This document shows positions 56,001 through 64,000 of a DNA stretch of 64,000 bases, one piece after another (the first letter of the stretch is position 1; every line of letters begins with the position of its first letter). The position numbers were made by a program, and so were the translations under genes. Location of the stretch: assembly GCA_036346355.1 (NCBI GenBank), contig CM070577.1, positions 77,584,509 to 77,648,508 of the forward strand, given 5' to 3'. The notes under the pieces are model-generated. The model was not told where the DNA came from, did not search any database, and was given only the letters and a program-made list of their open reading frames with translations. Source of the stretch: Rhipidocladum racemiflorum. Lineage: Eukaryota > Streptophyta > Magnoliopsida > Poales > Poaceae.

Positions 56001-56189
56001 GCAGTGGTGGTGGTGGAGGCGCCGCCAGCCAGGGAGGCGGCGGCGGTTGGTGGGGGCGCGGCACCGAGCTCCGGCTGGGAAGGAGCGGCGGCCTCGAGGA
56101 CGGAGCAGGGCGGCGTCCACTGGGGCAGGGAGCGGCGCCGGCTACTGCGGGGGCGGTGCAGCGTCGCCCAGCGCTGGGGAGAGGGGTGG

Positions 56190-56368
56190 CCAGGGGCTGG
56201 GGAAGCCAGGGAGGCGGCGGCGTCGCTCGGTGTGAGGAGGAGGAGCGGGGCGTCGGGCTGGGGGCTGGGGAAGCCAGGGAGGCGGCGGCGTCGCTCGGTG
56301 GGAGGAGGAGCGGGACGTCGGGCTAGGGGCTGGGGAAGCCAGGGAGGCGGCGGCGTCGCTCGGTGTAA
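56190..56368. repeat. 65-68 bp GC-rich tandem repeat near the Helitron 5' end
   Basis: Three units of GGGGCTGGGGAAGCCAGGGAGGCGGCGGCGTCGCTCGGTG begin near 56194, 56262 and 56327. The neighbouring GC-rich part (55980-56190) looks like the 5' exon of the SIN3-like gene or filler. Open frames on both strands are composition artefacts. Confidence 0.8.
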
Positions 56369-56616
56369 GTGGGCCCCGTGTAGAATGAACCACTGCCACC
56401 AACTCTTGCTTTAGAATAGTAGAGATATAAACTCCTATCTTCTCTCTGTTATAGCATACAATGCATTTTAGGTTTTGACTAAAAACAAAATGAGATAATT
56501 AGATCAACAAATTGAAAACATTTGGTTCACAAAACTGAAAGGAAAAATATTCCACTTAACTACATACTGAAAATAAATATAAACTCCTATCCAAACTTGG
56601 GAAATTGAGAGCTTTC

Positions 56617-58026
56617 CTACTGCTGTCCATGACGCTCCCATAGATGTTCAATTAGATCATGTTGCAGTTGGACATGCACTTGGGGATCTCTGATTTTTTG
56701 ATGGTTGCTAACAAACGTTGAGAAGTCAGATGTTCCTTCACGGGAAACCACGTTTGTAACATTAGCATCATTGTCATCATATGGCATGTCAAGACCGCTG
56801 ACATCACGTTCATCTTCAATTATCATGTTGTGCATTATGATGCATGCTTTCATTATGTCTCTGAGTGTTTCTTCATCCCAAAACCGAGCTGGCCCTCGCA
56901 CGATGGCAAAGCGAGCTTGCAGTACCCCAAATTCACGTTCCACATCTTTTCTCTGTGCCTCTTGAATAGTTGCAAAATGTTTTGTCTTTGCACTTGGTGG
57001 GGCTTTTATTGTCTTCACAAATGACGACCAGTTAGGATAAATCCCATCAGCTAGATAATAACCCATGTTATATTTGTGTCCATTAATGGTATAGTTCACA
57101 GCTGGGGCCTGACCTTCAACAAGTCTATCAAACAGATGTGATCGATGTAGAACATTGATATCATTATGTGAACCAGGTAACCCAAAAAAGGCATGCCATA
57201 TCCATAAATCAGTAGAAGCCACTGCCTCCAGTATGATCGTCGGCTCATGTACATGACCAGAGTACATACCTTGCCATGCAGTAGGGCAATTCTTCCACTC
57301 CCAATGCATACAGTCGATACTACCTAGCATTCCAGGAAAGCCACATTGTTCACCAATATGAAGCAACCTAGCTGTATCACTTTCATTGGGAGGTCTTAGA
57401 TATTCATCGCCAAACACTTCACAAACAGATTTCACAAACTTCCTTAGGCTCTCAATAGCAGTGCTCTCACCAATCCGCACATATTCATCAACAGTATCGG
57501 CTGGCACACCATAAGCTAGCTGTCTAAATGCTGAAGTGACCTTCTGTAAGCAAGATAAACCAAGAATCCCTGCGGCATTTCGTTTCTGAACAAAGTACGG
57601 ATCTTTCTCTTCAACGGCTACTTTGATCCGATTAAATAGAGAGCGTCTCATCCAAAATCTTCGTCGAAAGATGTTTTCAGGATAGGTTGGATTTTCCGCA
57701 AAGTAATCTCGATATAATCTGTTGTGGCCATCTTCTCTATCCCGATTAATTGTCCTATGACCAAGAACTGAAGCACGATGCCTTGAAGATAGCTGATGAA
57801 ATCTCTTTTGATATTTGCCCATCATAAGAACTACTAAGTAGTCAAATTCATCATCTACCTCATCTTCTTTGCAATTAGCCATACATCTTTTGTTGCCTAA
57901 CATCCTTCTATTCAAGACAAAACAATAGAAATGATGTCTGATTGTCAGAGATAACATAATAGCAATGAAACTCTGATGCCAACTTACCTTAACATTTGTC
58001 CTACTGCTGAATTCAATAATAAACAT
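56617..58026 (-). CDS. PIF/Harbinger DDE transposase
   Basis: The open frame spans 469 codons. The likely start is Met42 (57903) or Met49 (57882), because an intron acceptor-like TTGAATAG precedes Met42. The first 41 codons may be intron. The nuclease domain shows the DDE set: Asp238 in GSIDCMHWEW, Asp289 in GLPGSHNDINVL, and Glu363 in KDVEREFGVLQARFAI, with the conserved ADGIYPNW box between. An upstream helical region (RRSLFNRIKVAVE) precedes it. The protein cuts at the terminal repeats and makes TAA/TTA duplications together with ORF1. No stop or missing catalytic residue was seen, so it may be active. It runs toward ORF1. Confidence 0.92.
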   Translation of the reverse strand: MFIIEFSSRTNVKVSWHQSFIAIMLSLTIRHHFYCFVLNRRMLGNKRCMANCKEDEVDDEFDYLVVLMMGKYQKRFHQLSSRHRASVLGHRTINRDREDGHNRLYRDYFAENPTYPENIFRRRFWMRRSLFNRIKVAVEEKDPYFVQKRNAAGILGLSCLQKVTSAFRQLAYGVPADTVDEYVRIGESTAIESLRKFVKSVCEVFGDEYLRPPNESDTARLLHIGEQCGFPGMLGSIDCMHWEWKNCPTAWQGMYSGHVHEPTIILEAVASTDLWIWHAFFGLPGSHNDINVLHRSHLFDRLVEGQAPAVNYTINGHKYNMGYYLADGIYPNWSSFVKTIKAPPSAKTKHFATIQEAQRKDVEREFGVLQARFAIVRGPARFWDEETLRDIMKACIIMHNMIIEDERDVSGLDMPYDDNDANVTNVVSREGTSDFSTFVSNHQKIRDPQVHVQLQHDLIEHLWERHGQQ

Positions 58027-58860
58027 TGGTTAGAGTTTAGAGAAGATTATTTAGGATACCTACAATATGCTATATACTATCAGACTTTCCCTGTCCGAAC
58101 ATTTTTCTAATTGTGATATACTGATATCATATTCATCTTGGCTAATTTTTATTTTGTCAATCTTGTTGTGTTTGATCTCTTACAGGTCTGCCTAATTGGC
58201 TCTTGCGTTGAAAATTGTTTGTTCCTAGTCTATGAATTTATTGACATGCAAACATCCTGATAGACAAGGAGTTCCGAGCAAAGGTTGAAATCAATGGAAA
58301 AATCCTGATGAACATCTTTATGAACTACTTTCAGCCAAATAAGCCATCGTGAGACAAATCCTGATCAACTGACGCAATAACCAAAGAAGCTATCCTGAGA
58401 CAAATCTTTATGAACACATGGTATTTTTACTCCCTGCAACCAATTTATTATTCTGCAATTGTGTTTGTTGCTTCTCATTCTCAACCAAAATGCATGCACG
58501 ACTTCAATTTTTCTCACCTGCTGTTCGGCGGCGGAGCGAAGCACCTTCAGAGCAATACGCGGACGCAGGAGAGCTGCAGCAGGCACCGACCAGGGGCAGG
58601 TACGCGCACGACCACGCCGTCACCGAGCGCGGCGCAGGGGCATGTAGGCGCGAACAGCCGTCGCTGGAAGCAACGCGGCGCGGGTGGGCGATCGTAGAAT
58701 GGCGCGGACGAGAGCGGCAATTTGGCGCCAACACTTTTGACACGAAATTGAAAGGTTAGTTTAGTTTAGGGTCTAATTACTGGAGTCAATAGTTATCTTG
58801 AGGCCTATTTGTTTTAGTTTAGGCCCTATTTTGAGGTATAGGACTACATTTTAAGGCCTA
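58027..58860. other. Harbinger right subterminal region and transposase upstream region
   Basis: This holds the transposase 5' region, probably with a first non-coding or short coding exon in the GC-rich patch at 58530-58740, opposite in sense to the open frames there. The terminal ~120 bases repeat the GGCCTATTT / TTTAGGGTCTA theme common in Harbinger subterminal regions. No other gene is seen. Confidence 0.55.
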
Positions 58861-58876
58861 TCTCTTGGAGATGCTC
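58861..58876 (-). repeat. Right terminal inverted repeat of the Harbinger element
   Basis: TCTCTTGGAGATGCTC mirrors 42095-42110 and is followed by TAA at 58877-58879. Confidence 0.92.
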
Positions 58877-59077
58877 TAACGAATCTGCGACAAATACTAA
58901 TGACTCTGCGATGAAAAGGTTCCAATTGTGGGTCCCAGCGGAAACAGAGATTCGGGAGAATTAAAAAGTACAACGTAAAGGTAACCGCACCGAACGTCAT
59001 AGCGCATGGATCGTCGGAGGCGCTCATGATGAAGGTGTCGCTGACAATCACGGCGACAAGCGCCACCAAACATTTTT

Positions 59078-59538
59078 GGTTGCCTCCATGCACAGAGATT
59101 TGCATCTATAGGTGCAGAATTTTGCTTTTTTCTCGTGTTTGGTTGCCTGCATCTAGTTTTGAGCCTGGCTCTCTGGATGCAAGATTCTCCATGCAGCCTG
59201 GCTCTGAAGATACGTAGAAAATGGGCATATCTCTGGATGCAGCCTCGTGTTCTGCGTAAGGGGCCACTGTCAACCATGCATGTTGTGCCACGTGGGTATG
59301 TAAGTTTCTTTTTTTTCTTTTTTGTTTATATCTTTTGATTAGCATCTCCGATTACCGAACCGATTTCAAAAATGGGTTCCTGATATTTTTTTGAACAAAA
59401 CTAGACCACATTTGCTATATAAATTTCAAAATACCTACCTCCTAAACACTCAACCAAACACGGTCTCTGCATCTGTGCATCCTGTATCCTATCAGCCTGG
59501 CTGAGTGGAACGGGCCAGGCTCGCGAGAGAAGGCAGCC
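59078..59538. mobile_element. Small non-autonomous DNA element in the PGG-like gene, 461 bp
   Basis: Comparison with 41560-41600 shows extra sequence here. The ends GGTTGCCTCC and (reverse complement) GGCTGCCTTC are imperfect inverted repeats. CATTT occurs on both sides (59071-59075 and 59539-59543). The superfamily is undetermined. Confidence 0.6.
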
Positions 59539-59564
59539 CATTTACTTTCTTATGGTACGGCTTA

Positions 59565-59796
59565 GAGCAAGGCTAATAATATAGCTCACTGCTGGCTATA
59601 TGTGGTTGCCATGTCATACACAGCCGTCTAAAAGCTCATCCATATAATAAGTTAGCTATAGAAACAATCTACACATTAATAAATGGCCCACCCATCCATC
59701 CTCTCATCTTCTCTTCTCTTCTCTTTCTTCCAACAAAGCAAAAATATGATGTAACAGCTCTTATAGCCCGCTTATGTCACTTTATTATACTTGCTC
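59565..59796. mobile_element. Tourist-like MITE, 232 bp
   Basis: The ends GAGCAAGGCTAATAATA and (reverse complement) GAGCAAGTATAATAA are imperfect inverted repeats flanked by TTA (59562-59564, 59797-59799). The homologous site at 41590-41612 is empty. The TTA duplication fits the PIF/Harbinger group. Confidence 0.88.
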
Positions 59797-60386
59797 TTAC
59801 GTGGGATTTTTTCATTGCCATCAGAATTATCAACAGTCTCATTGCGATCGCAAAAGTAATCGTGTTGAGCAACACGTAGCTAATGGCCCTCCTATCATGA
59901 ATCGTCGGGGTGGTAGGGGTGGTAGCTCTAGCGTCTTCAACATGACTTGGAAAAAGAGCGGCAATCTTCATGCTGAACAGCATTTCAGCCCGGTTCTTGT
60001 GCATCCAGTCCTTGGGCATCCAGTCCGGGGGATGCAGCACCGCCTGGAAGGCCATGTTGACGAAGAGCAAGGCCACTGTCATCAGCCCCCAGCGCATCTT
60101 CTCCAGGTACTCCATGTCCTCAGCATCTTGCTCCGATTGTCCCTGTGCTGCTGCATCGGCATCAACGCCAGCAGCAGCAGCAGCAGCTCCAGGAGGAGTA
60201 CCGCTGCTGTTCTGCAGAATGAGGTTCCTCAGAGGGATCTCGATGCTCCTGTTGTCGCCTATGTCAACCACGAGCCTCATGTCCTACACACCGACATGTA
60301 CATCCCTTGATTAATTAACATCTTCAATTAAACATTCCTCAAATATATATATACGTATCGATCAATTGATAGAAAGAAAGAATTCA

Positions 60387-60555
60387 TTAAAAGATGGTGT
60401 CTACAGTCAGCTTCCTCTTGGGGGGCGATCTCTCGATAATCTGCTTCTGCAAGTCCATAAAGCTTATTCCGTTGTGCGCAAACAATCTTCTGACGTTGAT
60501 CACTGAGAGCTCGCTGTATTTTGCGACAGTGAGGTCAGCCTGTACCATCTCATAC
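60387..60555 (-). CDS. Unassigned 3'-terminal exon
   Basis: Following an acceptor (TTTCAG|GTATGAG at 60556), the minus strand stays open for 55 codons (YEMVQADLTVAKYSELSV ... SPPKRKLTVDTIF) and then stops at 60387. The mixed, non-repetitive composition looks like real coding sequence. The upstream part would lie in or beyond the repeats to the right and was not identified. It may be the end of a separate gene. The protein is not recognised. Confidence 0.4.
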
Positions 60556-60585
60556 CTGAAATTTTTTTTGTAAATATTCATTTTT

Positions 60586-60985
60586 TATTCGGATAATACA
60601 AAAATATACATATATATTTATTTTTTGCAAAACTAACCTCTTTTCGCACCACGTCAGCGCGAAATCCGGCGCATCGCGCCAGCATGTCGCGAAAATGGGT
60701 TGGCGGCGCCACGTGGTAGGGAGGAGCGCCGCGCCATGGCCCAGCGCGCCACGCGACGTGGGCGGGTGGCCAGCGCCACCGTGGCGCGACGGGGAGGGCG
60801 GTTCACGCCCACGTGGCGCGATGGGCAGGGTCGGGCAGGCCAAAACCCGGTGAACCAAGCAGAGAAAAAAAGTAAGAAAGAAGAAGAAAAAGGAAAAAAG
60901 AAAAAAAGGAAAGAAGAGAAAAAAAGGAAAAAAAGAAAAGAAGAGAAAAAAAGAACTAAAGGAAATTATTTTTGAAATTATTTTT
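60586..60985. other. GC-rich then AG-rich low-complexity stretch
   Basis: From 60640 to 60850, GCGCCACGTGG and CACGTGGCGCGA motifs recur in both orientations. A run of AAGAAAAAG purines follows (60866-60960). No gene is supported. The open frames at 60550-60975 reflect composition. A TE end is possible. Confidence 0.5.
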
Positions 60986-61169
60986 TAAAAATTTTTGGTT
61001 ATGAGTTTTTTTCAAAAAATATGCGAAAATAAATAGATTAATCACATAAATAATGATGTAAGGATTAAGATTATATGAAAAAATAATTGTGTTCTGCAAT
61101 TTGTAAATTGTTTAAATCAAGCTTTGCTAGAGACCCATTTATGAATTATGAAGATACTATAACGCTTAA

Positions 61170-61912
61170 GCCTTTTAGGAAAATATTTGATATTTGATAT
61201 GTGGACTGGCATATTACGGGAAAATATTTGATTTACACCTTTGTTTCCATCTAGAACGCACCAGCGCAATAACCCTAAGTATTATCGAGTACTCCCGAAC
61301 TATAGCGCTTAAGCCTTTTCGGCAGGCCGTAAGATACCGTGCTTGGGGGTAAATTTTTGTAACAATGGATGAGGTTTGATATTTGATATGTGGACTGGCA
61401 TATTACAGGAAAATATTTGATTTACACCTTTGTTTGCATCTAGAACGCACCAGCGCAATAACCCTAAGTATTATCGAGTACTCCCGAACTATAGCGCTTA
61501 AGCCTTTTCGGCAGGCCGTAAGATACCGTGTTTGGGGGTAATTTTTTGTAATAATGGATGAGATTTGATATTTGATATATGGACAGACATATTATGGGAA
61601 AATATTTGATGTACACCTTTGTTTGCATCTAAAACGCACCGGCGCAACAACCCTAAGTATTATCGAGTACTCCCGAACTATAGCGCTTAAGCCTTTTTGG
61701 CAGGCCGTAAGATACCGTGTTTGGGGGTAATTTTTTTGTAACAATGGATGAGGTTTGATATTTGATATGTGGACTGGCATATTACGGGAAAATATTTGAT
61801 TTAAACCTTTGTTTGCATCTAGAACGCACTAGCGCAATAACCCTAAGTATTATCGAGTACTCCCAAACTGTAACGCTTAAGCCTTTTTGGCACCAGGTAA
61901 GATATCACGTCT
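61170..61912. repeat. 189-bp tandem repeat, about four copies
   Basis: The marker GTGGACTGGCATATTACGGG occurs at 61201, 61390, 61579 (altered) and 61769, spacing 189-190. Each unit also has ACCCTAAGTATTATCGAGTACTCCCGAACT and TTAAGCCTTTT(C/T)GGCAGGCCGTAAGATACCGTG. The last unit is diverged (caccaggtaagatatcacg). Confidence 0.92.
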
Positions 61913-62117
61913 GGTCCAATACAATACATAGGAAATGCAGAAATGTAGAAATACAATACATAAGTACATAAGCAACAACATAACATCACAACGCAGAGCC
62001 CTTCTGGTAAATAAAATAACGGCAACAACATAACATTACAATATAGGAAATGCAGAAATAATGGCTTAAAGTTAACATGCCTTAGGTAAACGAAACAATA
62101 AGGACCCTTCTGCTACA

Positions 62118-62803
62118 CTACTGAGTGCACCGGGGATATTTCCTCTTGCGCAACCCATCGGTGCCTGCAGCCCTGGCACTAGCCGCCCTCTCGCGCTTCG
62201 TCTCACGCTCGGCCTCCCGCTCGACCGCCAGGCGCTGCCGTTCGGCCTCCCTCTGTGCACGCATTTCTTCGGCAGCCTTCATGCGCTTCTCCTCTTCCTG
62301 CTGCTCACGCCACTGCTGCTCTACCATAGCTCTGCGATGCGAGTACTCCCGATCCCGCATCGTCTCCATCTCAGGAGTCTGCTCCGCGTCGTAGAATTCG
62401 ACGAACTCGCAAAATGGAGGCTGCAGTTGGTGAGAGCAGATAGTATTACCGTATTAAGGTTTGCACGGTTTGATGTAACATGAAATGCGACTACCGTATA
62501 CCGGCTTCTCCGCCGCATCCGCATCCCCAGCGTTGGCTCGGAGTCGTGGTTGCGGCAGCTCCAGTACCTCATAACGTATGTATATGAGTTGTCTACAGAC
62601 TGCCAGAAGCGGCTAGGATCCCCGCATAGGCACATGGGGACCTGCGTGCCTTCGGGGATGGCTATGACAACGCTGTGCCTTGTGGGCGAGGGGAATTCCA
62701 TTGGCACCGGTTGGTTGGTTGGAGAACTTGCGCGTCGTGTTTCGTATTCCCTCGTATTGGCCCGAAGCTTGCTTGCTTGCTGTGATTTTTGCGAGGTGAC
62801 CAC
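62118..62803 (-). pseudogene. GRF-type zinc-finger-like protein fragment, two exons
   Basis: The 62803-side exon encodes IPEGTQVPMCLCGDPSRFW and YVMRYWSCRNHDSEPTLG. This follows the CxCG...RY(W/F)xC pattern of the GRF-like zinc finger found in many grass genomic proteins, often next to transposons. A donor (CCG|GTATACG, ~62498) and acceptor (CTGCAG|CCTCC, ~62422) join it to an exon with FCEFVEFYDAEQTPEME. That exon continues into a long Arg/Glu/Gln coiled coil and the basic end LRKRKYPRCTQ with a stop at 62118. The start (MVTSQKSQQASKLRANTREY) looks plausible. It may be intact but has no known function. Confidence 0.55.
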
Positions 62804-63076
62804 TGGGACTTAAATAGCTAGCCATAGGAGAGAGTGATGGACTTAAGAGAAGTTGAAATCCGCCAACATCGGATTCCTCTGCAGCTTCGCATGCGATGGA
62901 AAAGCAATAATGACATGACGAAAGCTGAAAAAGATGATATGACAAAGCTGGAAAAGTTGATATGACAAAAGCTGAAAAACCAATAATGACACGAGGTTGA
63001 TATGACAAAAGCTGACCAAAATGTATAATCAACAACAAACATTACAACGCAGAAATACAATGTAGCAATACAATAC
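62804..63076. other. Spacer between the GRF-like gene and its right neighbour
   Basis: A short motif, ATGACA(C/A)GA...GCTGAAAAA, is repeated three to four times at 62912-63020 (about 28-bp spacing). No gene is seen. Confidence 0.5.
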
Positions 63077-63583
63077 TCAATCGTCGACGTCATCATAGTC
63101 CTCTTCCTGGTCACCTCCCTCACCCTGGTGACCTCCCCCCCCTGAGCACGAGGTCGGGTACGCCTCGCTGGTCGATGTGCATCTACAGGTAGACGTCTGG
63201 GCCCTGAAGGGGTCTACCGGTCTGGTGAGCGGCTGATCCGGGCTCCAAGCAGCACGGGTGGTACTGGAGTACGGCTTGAAGAACTCGGGTCTATAGGGTG
63301 TGTAGGCGTGGGGGCACTCGGGTGCGACCCCAACAGGACGTCTGGATGCGTCGGACCAGCATACTCCGTGTCGAAGTCGTCCGCCCACGTGTGCGGCGTA
63401 GTCTGGCCCTCTGGACGGTAACCTGAAAGTACTACAGTAAGTTCGAATGATAGATATATTTGAAAGAAAAATGTCTTGCAATGTTAGTTTACGAAGCATA
63501 TTGAACACACCTATGGTCGGAACCAAGAAAGGAGTAGGCATCCATGTCGCGCCGCCAGGGTATCCGAACGGGTGGCCTGTCAT
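63077..63583 (-). CDS. Uncharacterised Pro/Ser-rich protein, 3' exons
   Basis: The minus-strand frame ends in an acidic Gly/Asp tail (GGGGHQGEGGDQEEDYDDVDD, stop at 63077). It contains YRPEFFKPYSSTTRAAWSPD. An intron probably lies at about 63425-63515 (acceptor TACTTTCAG|GTTACC). It is likely the downstream part of the gene at 63620-63997. The composition resembles C-terminal tails of plant mobile-domain or MULE-associated proteins, but no catalytic domain is visible, so the function is unassigned. Confidence 0.4.
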   Translation of the reverse strand: MTGHPFGYPGGATWMPTPFLVPTIGVFNMLRKLTLQDIFLSNISIIRTYCSTFRLPSRGPDYAAHVGGRLRHGVCWSDASRRPVGVAPECPHAYTPYRPEFFKPYSSTTRAAWSPDQPLTRPVDPFRAQTSTCRCTSTSEAYPTSCSGGGGHQGEGGDQEEDYDDVDD

Positions 63584-63619
63584 ACACGAGTATTAGTTAC
63601 CACAAAATGCAATGCATGT

Positions 63620-63997
63620 TTAAGTGAAAATATTACCTGCCACGAAGAACGGGCCCTGCTGCTGCCACGATGAGTTCCCAGGCTGCTCCTGTGGCGGCGG
63701 CGGTGGGTACGGCAACGTCGGAGGTATGAACGGTGCAGTCGGCAGCGACGCAGGGTACTGCAGTGTGGGAGGTCTGTACGGTGGTGTCGGCGGCGGTGGT
63801 GTCGACGACGGTCGTGTACTAATCCGGACCCCCTGCTGTCTTACGCCCGACGTATGCGACCCCACACCAGCGGCGTCAAAACTATGCCGGCACGAAACGG
63901 CCCGCACAATCCTCGCCGTCTTTGCGATCATTCGATCCATGAACGCCGTGATCTCCTCCCGGGAGGTCTCCAAACCCCCGCACAAATGGTCTCTCAT
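63620..63997 (-). CDS. Uncharacterised proline-rich protein, partial
   Basis: The frame reads MRDHLCGGLETSREEITAF, an amphipathic helix region (MDRMIAKTARIVRAV), then a Pro-rich region (TPPPPTPPYRPPTLQYP). It runs into a probable donor near 63640 (CAG|GTAATA on the minus strand). The window edge may cut its 5' part. It is probably the first part of the gene ending at 63077. Confidence 0.42.
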   Translation of the reverse strand: MRDHLCGGLETSREEITAFMDRMIAKTARIVRAVSCRHSFDAAGVGSHTSGVRQQGVRISTRPSSTPPPPTPPYRPPTLQYPASLPTAPFIPPTLPYPPPPPQEQPGNSSWQQQGPFFVAGNIFT

Positions 63998-64000
63998 GGA

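Larger units (their letters stand above)
44734..56425 (-). mobile_element. Helitron, 11.7 kb, with captured genes and an inverted duplication
   Basis: Minus-strand reading starts TCTCTACTATTCTAAAG at 56425 after an A. It ends ...GGGCACCCTACTAG at 44734 before a T. TC at the 5' end, CTAG at the 3' end, insertion between A and T without duplication, and a short palindrome (CGTTGCAACG) about 13-22 bases before the end are Helitron hallmarks. No RepHel gene is present, so it is non-autonomous. Cargo in Helitron order: SIN3 fragment, SAPS exon, the inverted duplicate arm, more SAPS exons, SEUSS-like and Mei2-like fragments. Without the inverted copy it would be about 6.8 kb. Confidence 0.85.
42095..58876. 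mobile_element. PIF/Harbinger transposon with both genes, hosting a Helitron
   Basis: The ends are inverted repeats, GAGCATCTCCAAGAGA at 42095 and TCTCTTGGAGATGCTC ending at 58876. They are flanked by the target duplication TAA (42092-42094, 58877-58879). Without the Helitron at 44734-56425 the element is about 5.1 kb, normal for an autonomous plant PIF/Harbinger. It carries the Myb-like ORF1 gene (plus, 42382-44337) and the DDE transposase gene (minus, 56617-58026), convergent. The Helitron sits between the genes, so both coding regions are uninterrupted. Confidence 0.93.
58880..60280 (-). pseudogene. PGG-like membrane protein gene, broken by three insertions
   Basis: The minus-strand exon begins after an acceptor (GTGTAG|GACATG, about 60281). 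It encodes an Ala-rich head, then MRWGLMTVALLFVNMAFQAVL HPPDW, which resembles the PGG domain of plant membrane proteins (hydrophobic helix followed by a PP turn). A further hydrophobic helix follows (LLNTITFAIAMRLLIILMAM). The frame is interrupted by two small transposons (59565-59796 and 59078-59538). It resumes at 58940-59070 with LVALVAVIVSDTFIMSASDDP, another membrane helix. The 3'-UTR continues beyond the Harbinger element at 41930-42091. A partial copy at 41225-41806 lacks the two small insertions and shows the empty sites. Confidence 0.7.

Noticed and set aside
55831..56414. Plus-strand frames of 115-136 codons near the Helitron 5' end
   Set aside because: They are shadows of the SIN3-like exons and of the 65-68 bp GC-rich repeat; Gly/Arg-rich products are a composition effect.

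Overview
This window is plant nuclear DNA, almost certainly from a grass (Poaceae). The evidence is a dense stack of nested transposable elements of typical grass families, introns with GT/AG borders, GC-rich first exons, and captured fragments of conserved plant genes. No tRNA, rRNA, CRISPR or prokaryotic operon was seen. Nearly all of the 64 kb is transposon-derived. The only ordinary host-gene material is a broken small membrane-protein gene (PGG-like), an unassigned exon near 60.4 kb, and partial gene models at 62-64 kb. All alignments and identities here were judged by eye.

Left third (1-17005). The window opens at the end of an LTR (family A) with a primer binding site and a broken gag-like gene. 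A deletion junction near 1228 joins it to family B, a non-autonomous LTR element: truncated 5' LTR (1229-2758), non-coding interior, 3' LTR (8029-17005). The B interior carries a solo LTR of its own family (5478-7671, target duplication AGTTA). The B 3' LTR carries a 6.75-kb CACTA transposon (8518-15266, duplication GGG).

Middle (17006-41158). A decayed minus-strand Ty3/gypsy chromovirus (G, 17006-28884) has gag-pol, a chromodomain and LTRs. Its 5' LTR holds two solo LTRs, each with a perfect 5-bp duplication. Next come a CACTA TNP2 transposase fragment (29174-29691), long minus-strand LTR material (29692-35932), and a multi-zinc-knuckle gag gene split by another B solo LTR (36722-38893). A second family A LTR ends at 41158.

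Right third (41159-64000). A PGG-like membrane-protein gene, partly duplicated, is split by a structurally complete PIF/Harbinger transposon (42095-58876; duplication TAA; inverted termini GAGCATCTCCAAGAGA). The transposon encodes a Myb-like ORF1 protein and a DDE transposase with its catalytic residues visible. Between these genes lies a minus-strand Helitron (44734-56425; 5' TC, 3' CTAG, A/T flanks) carrying pieces of four host genes: SIN3, a SAPS-domain SIT4-associated protein, a SEUSS-like co-regulator and a Mei2-like RNA-binding protein. Its 3' portion is duplicated in inverted orientation with a 16-base spacer, giving a palindrome of about 9.7 kb (arms 44734-49568 and 49585-54425). This is the most striking object here: it could yield long hairpin RNA matching host genes, and its borders suggest a Helitron end inserted into its own element. 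Beyond 60.3 kb are a four-copy 189-bp tandem repeat and fragments of minus-strand genes, including a GRF-like zinc finger.
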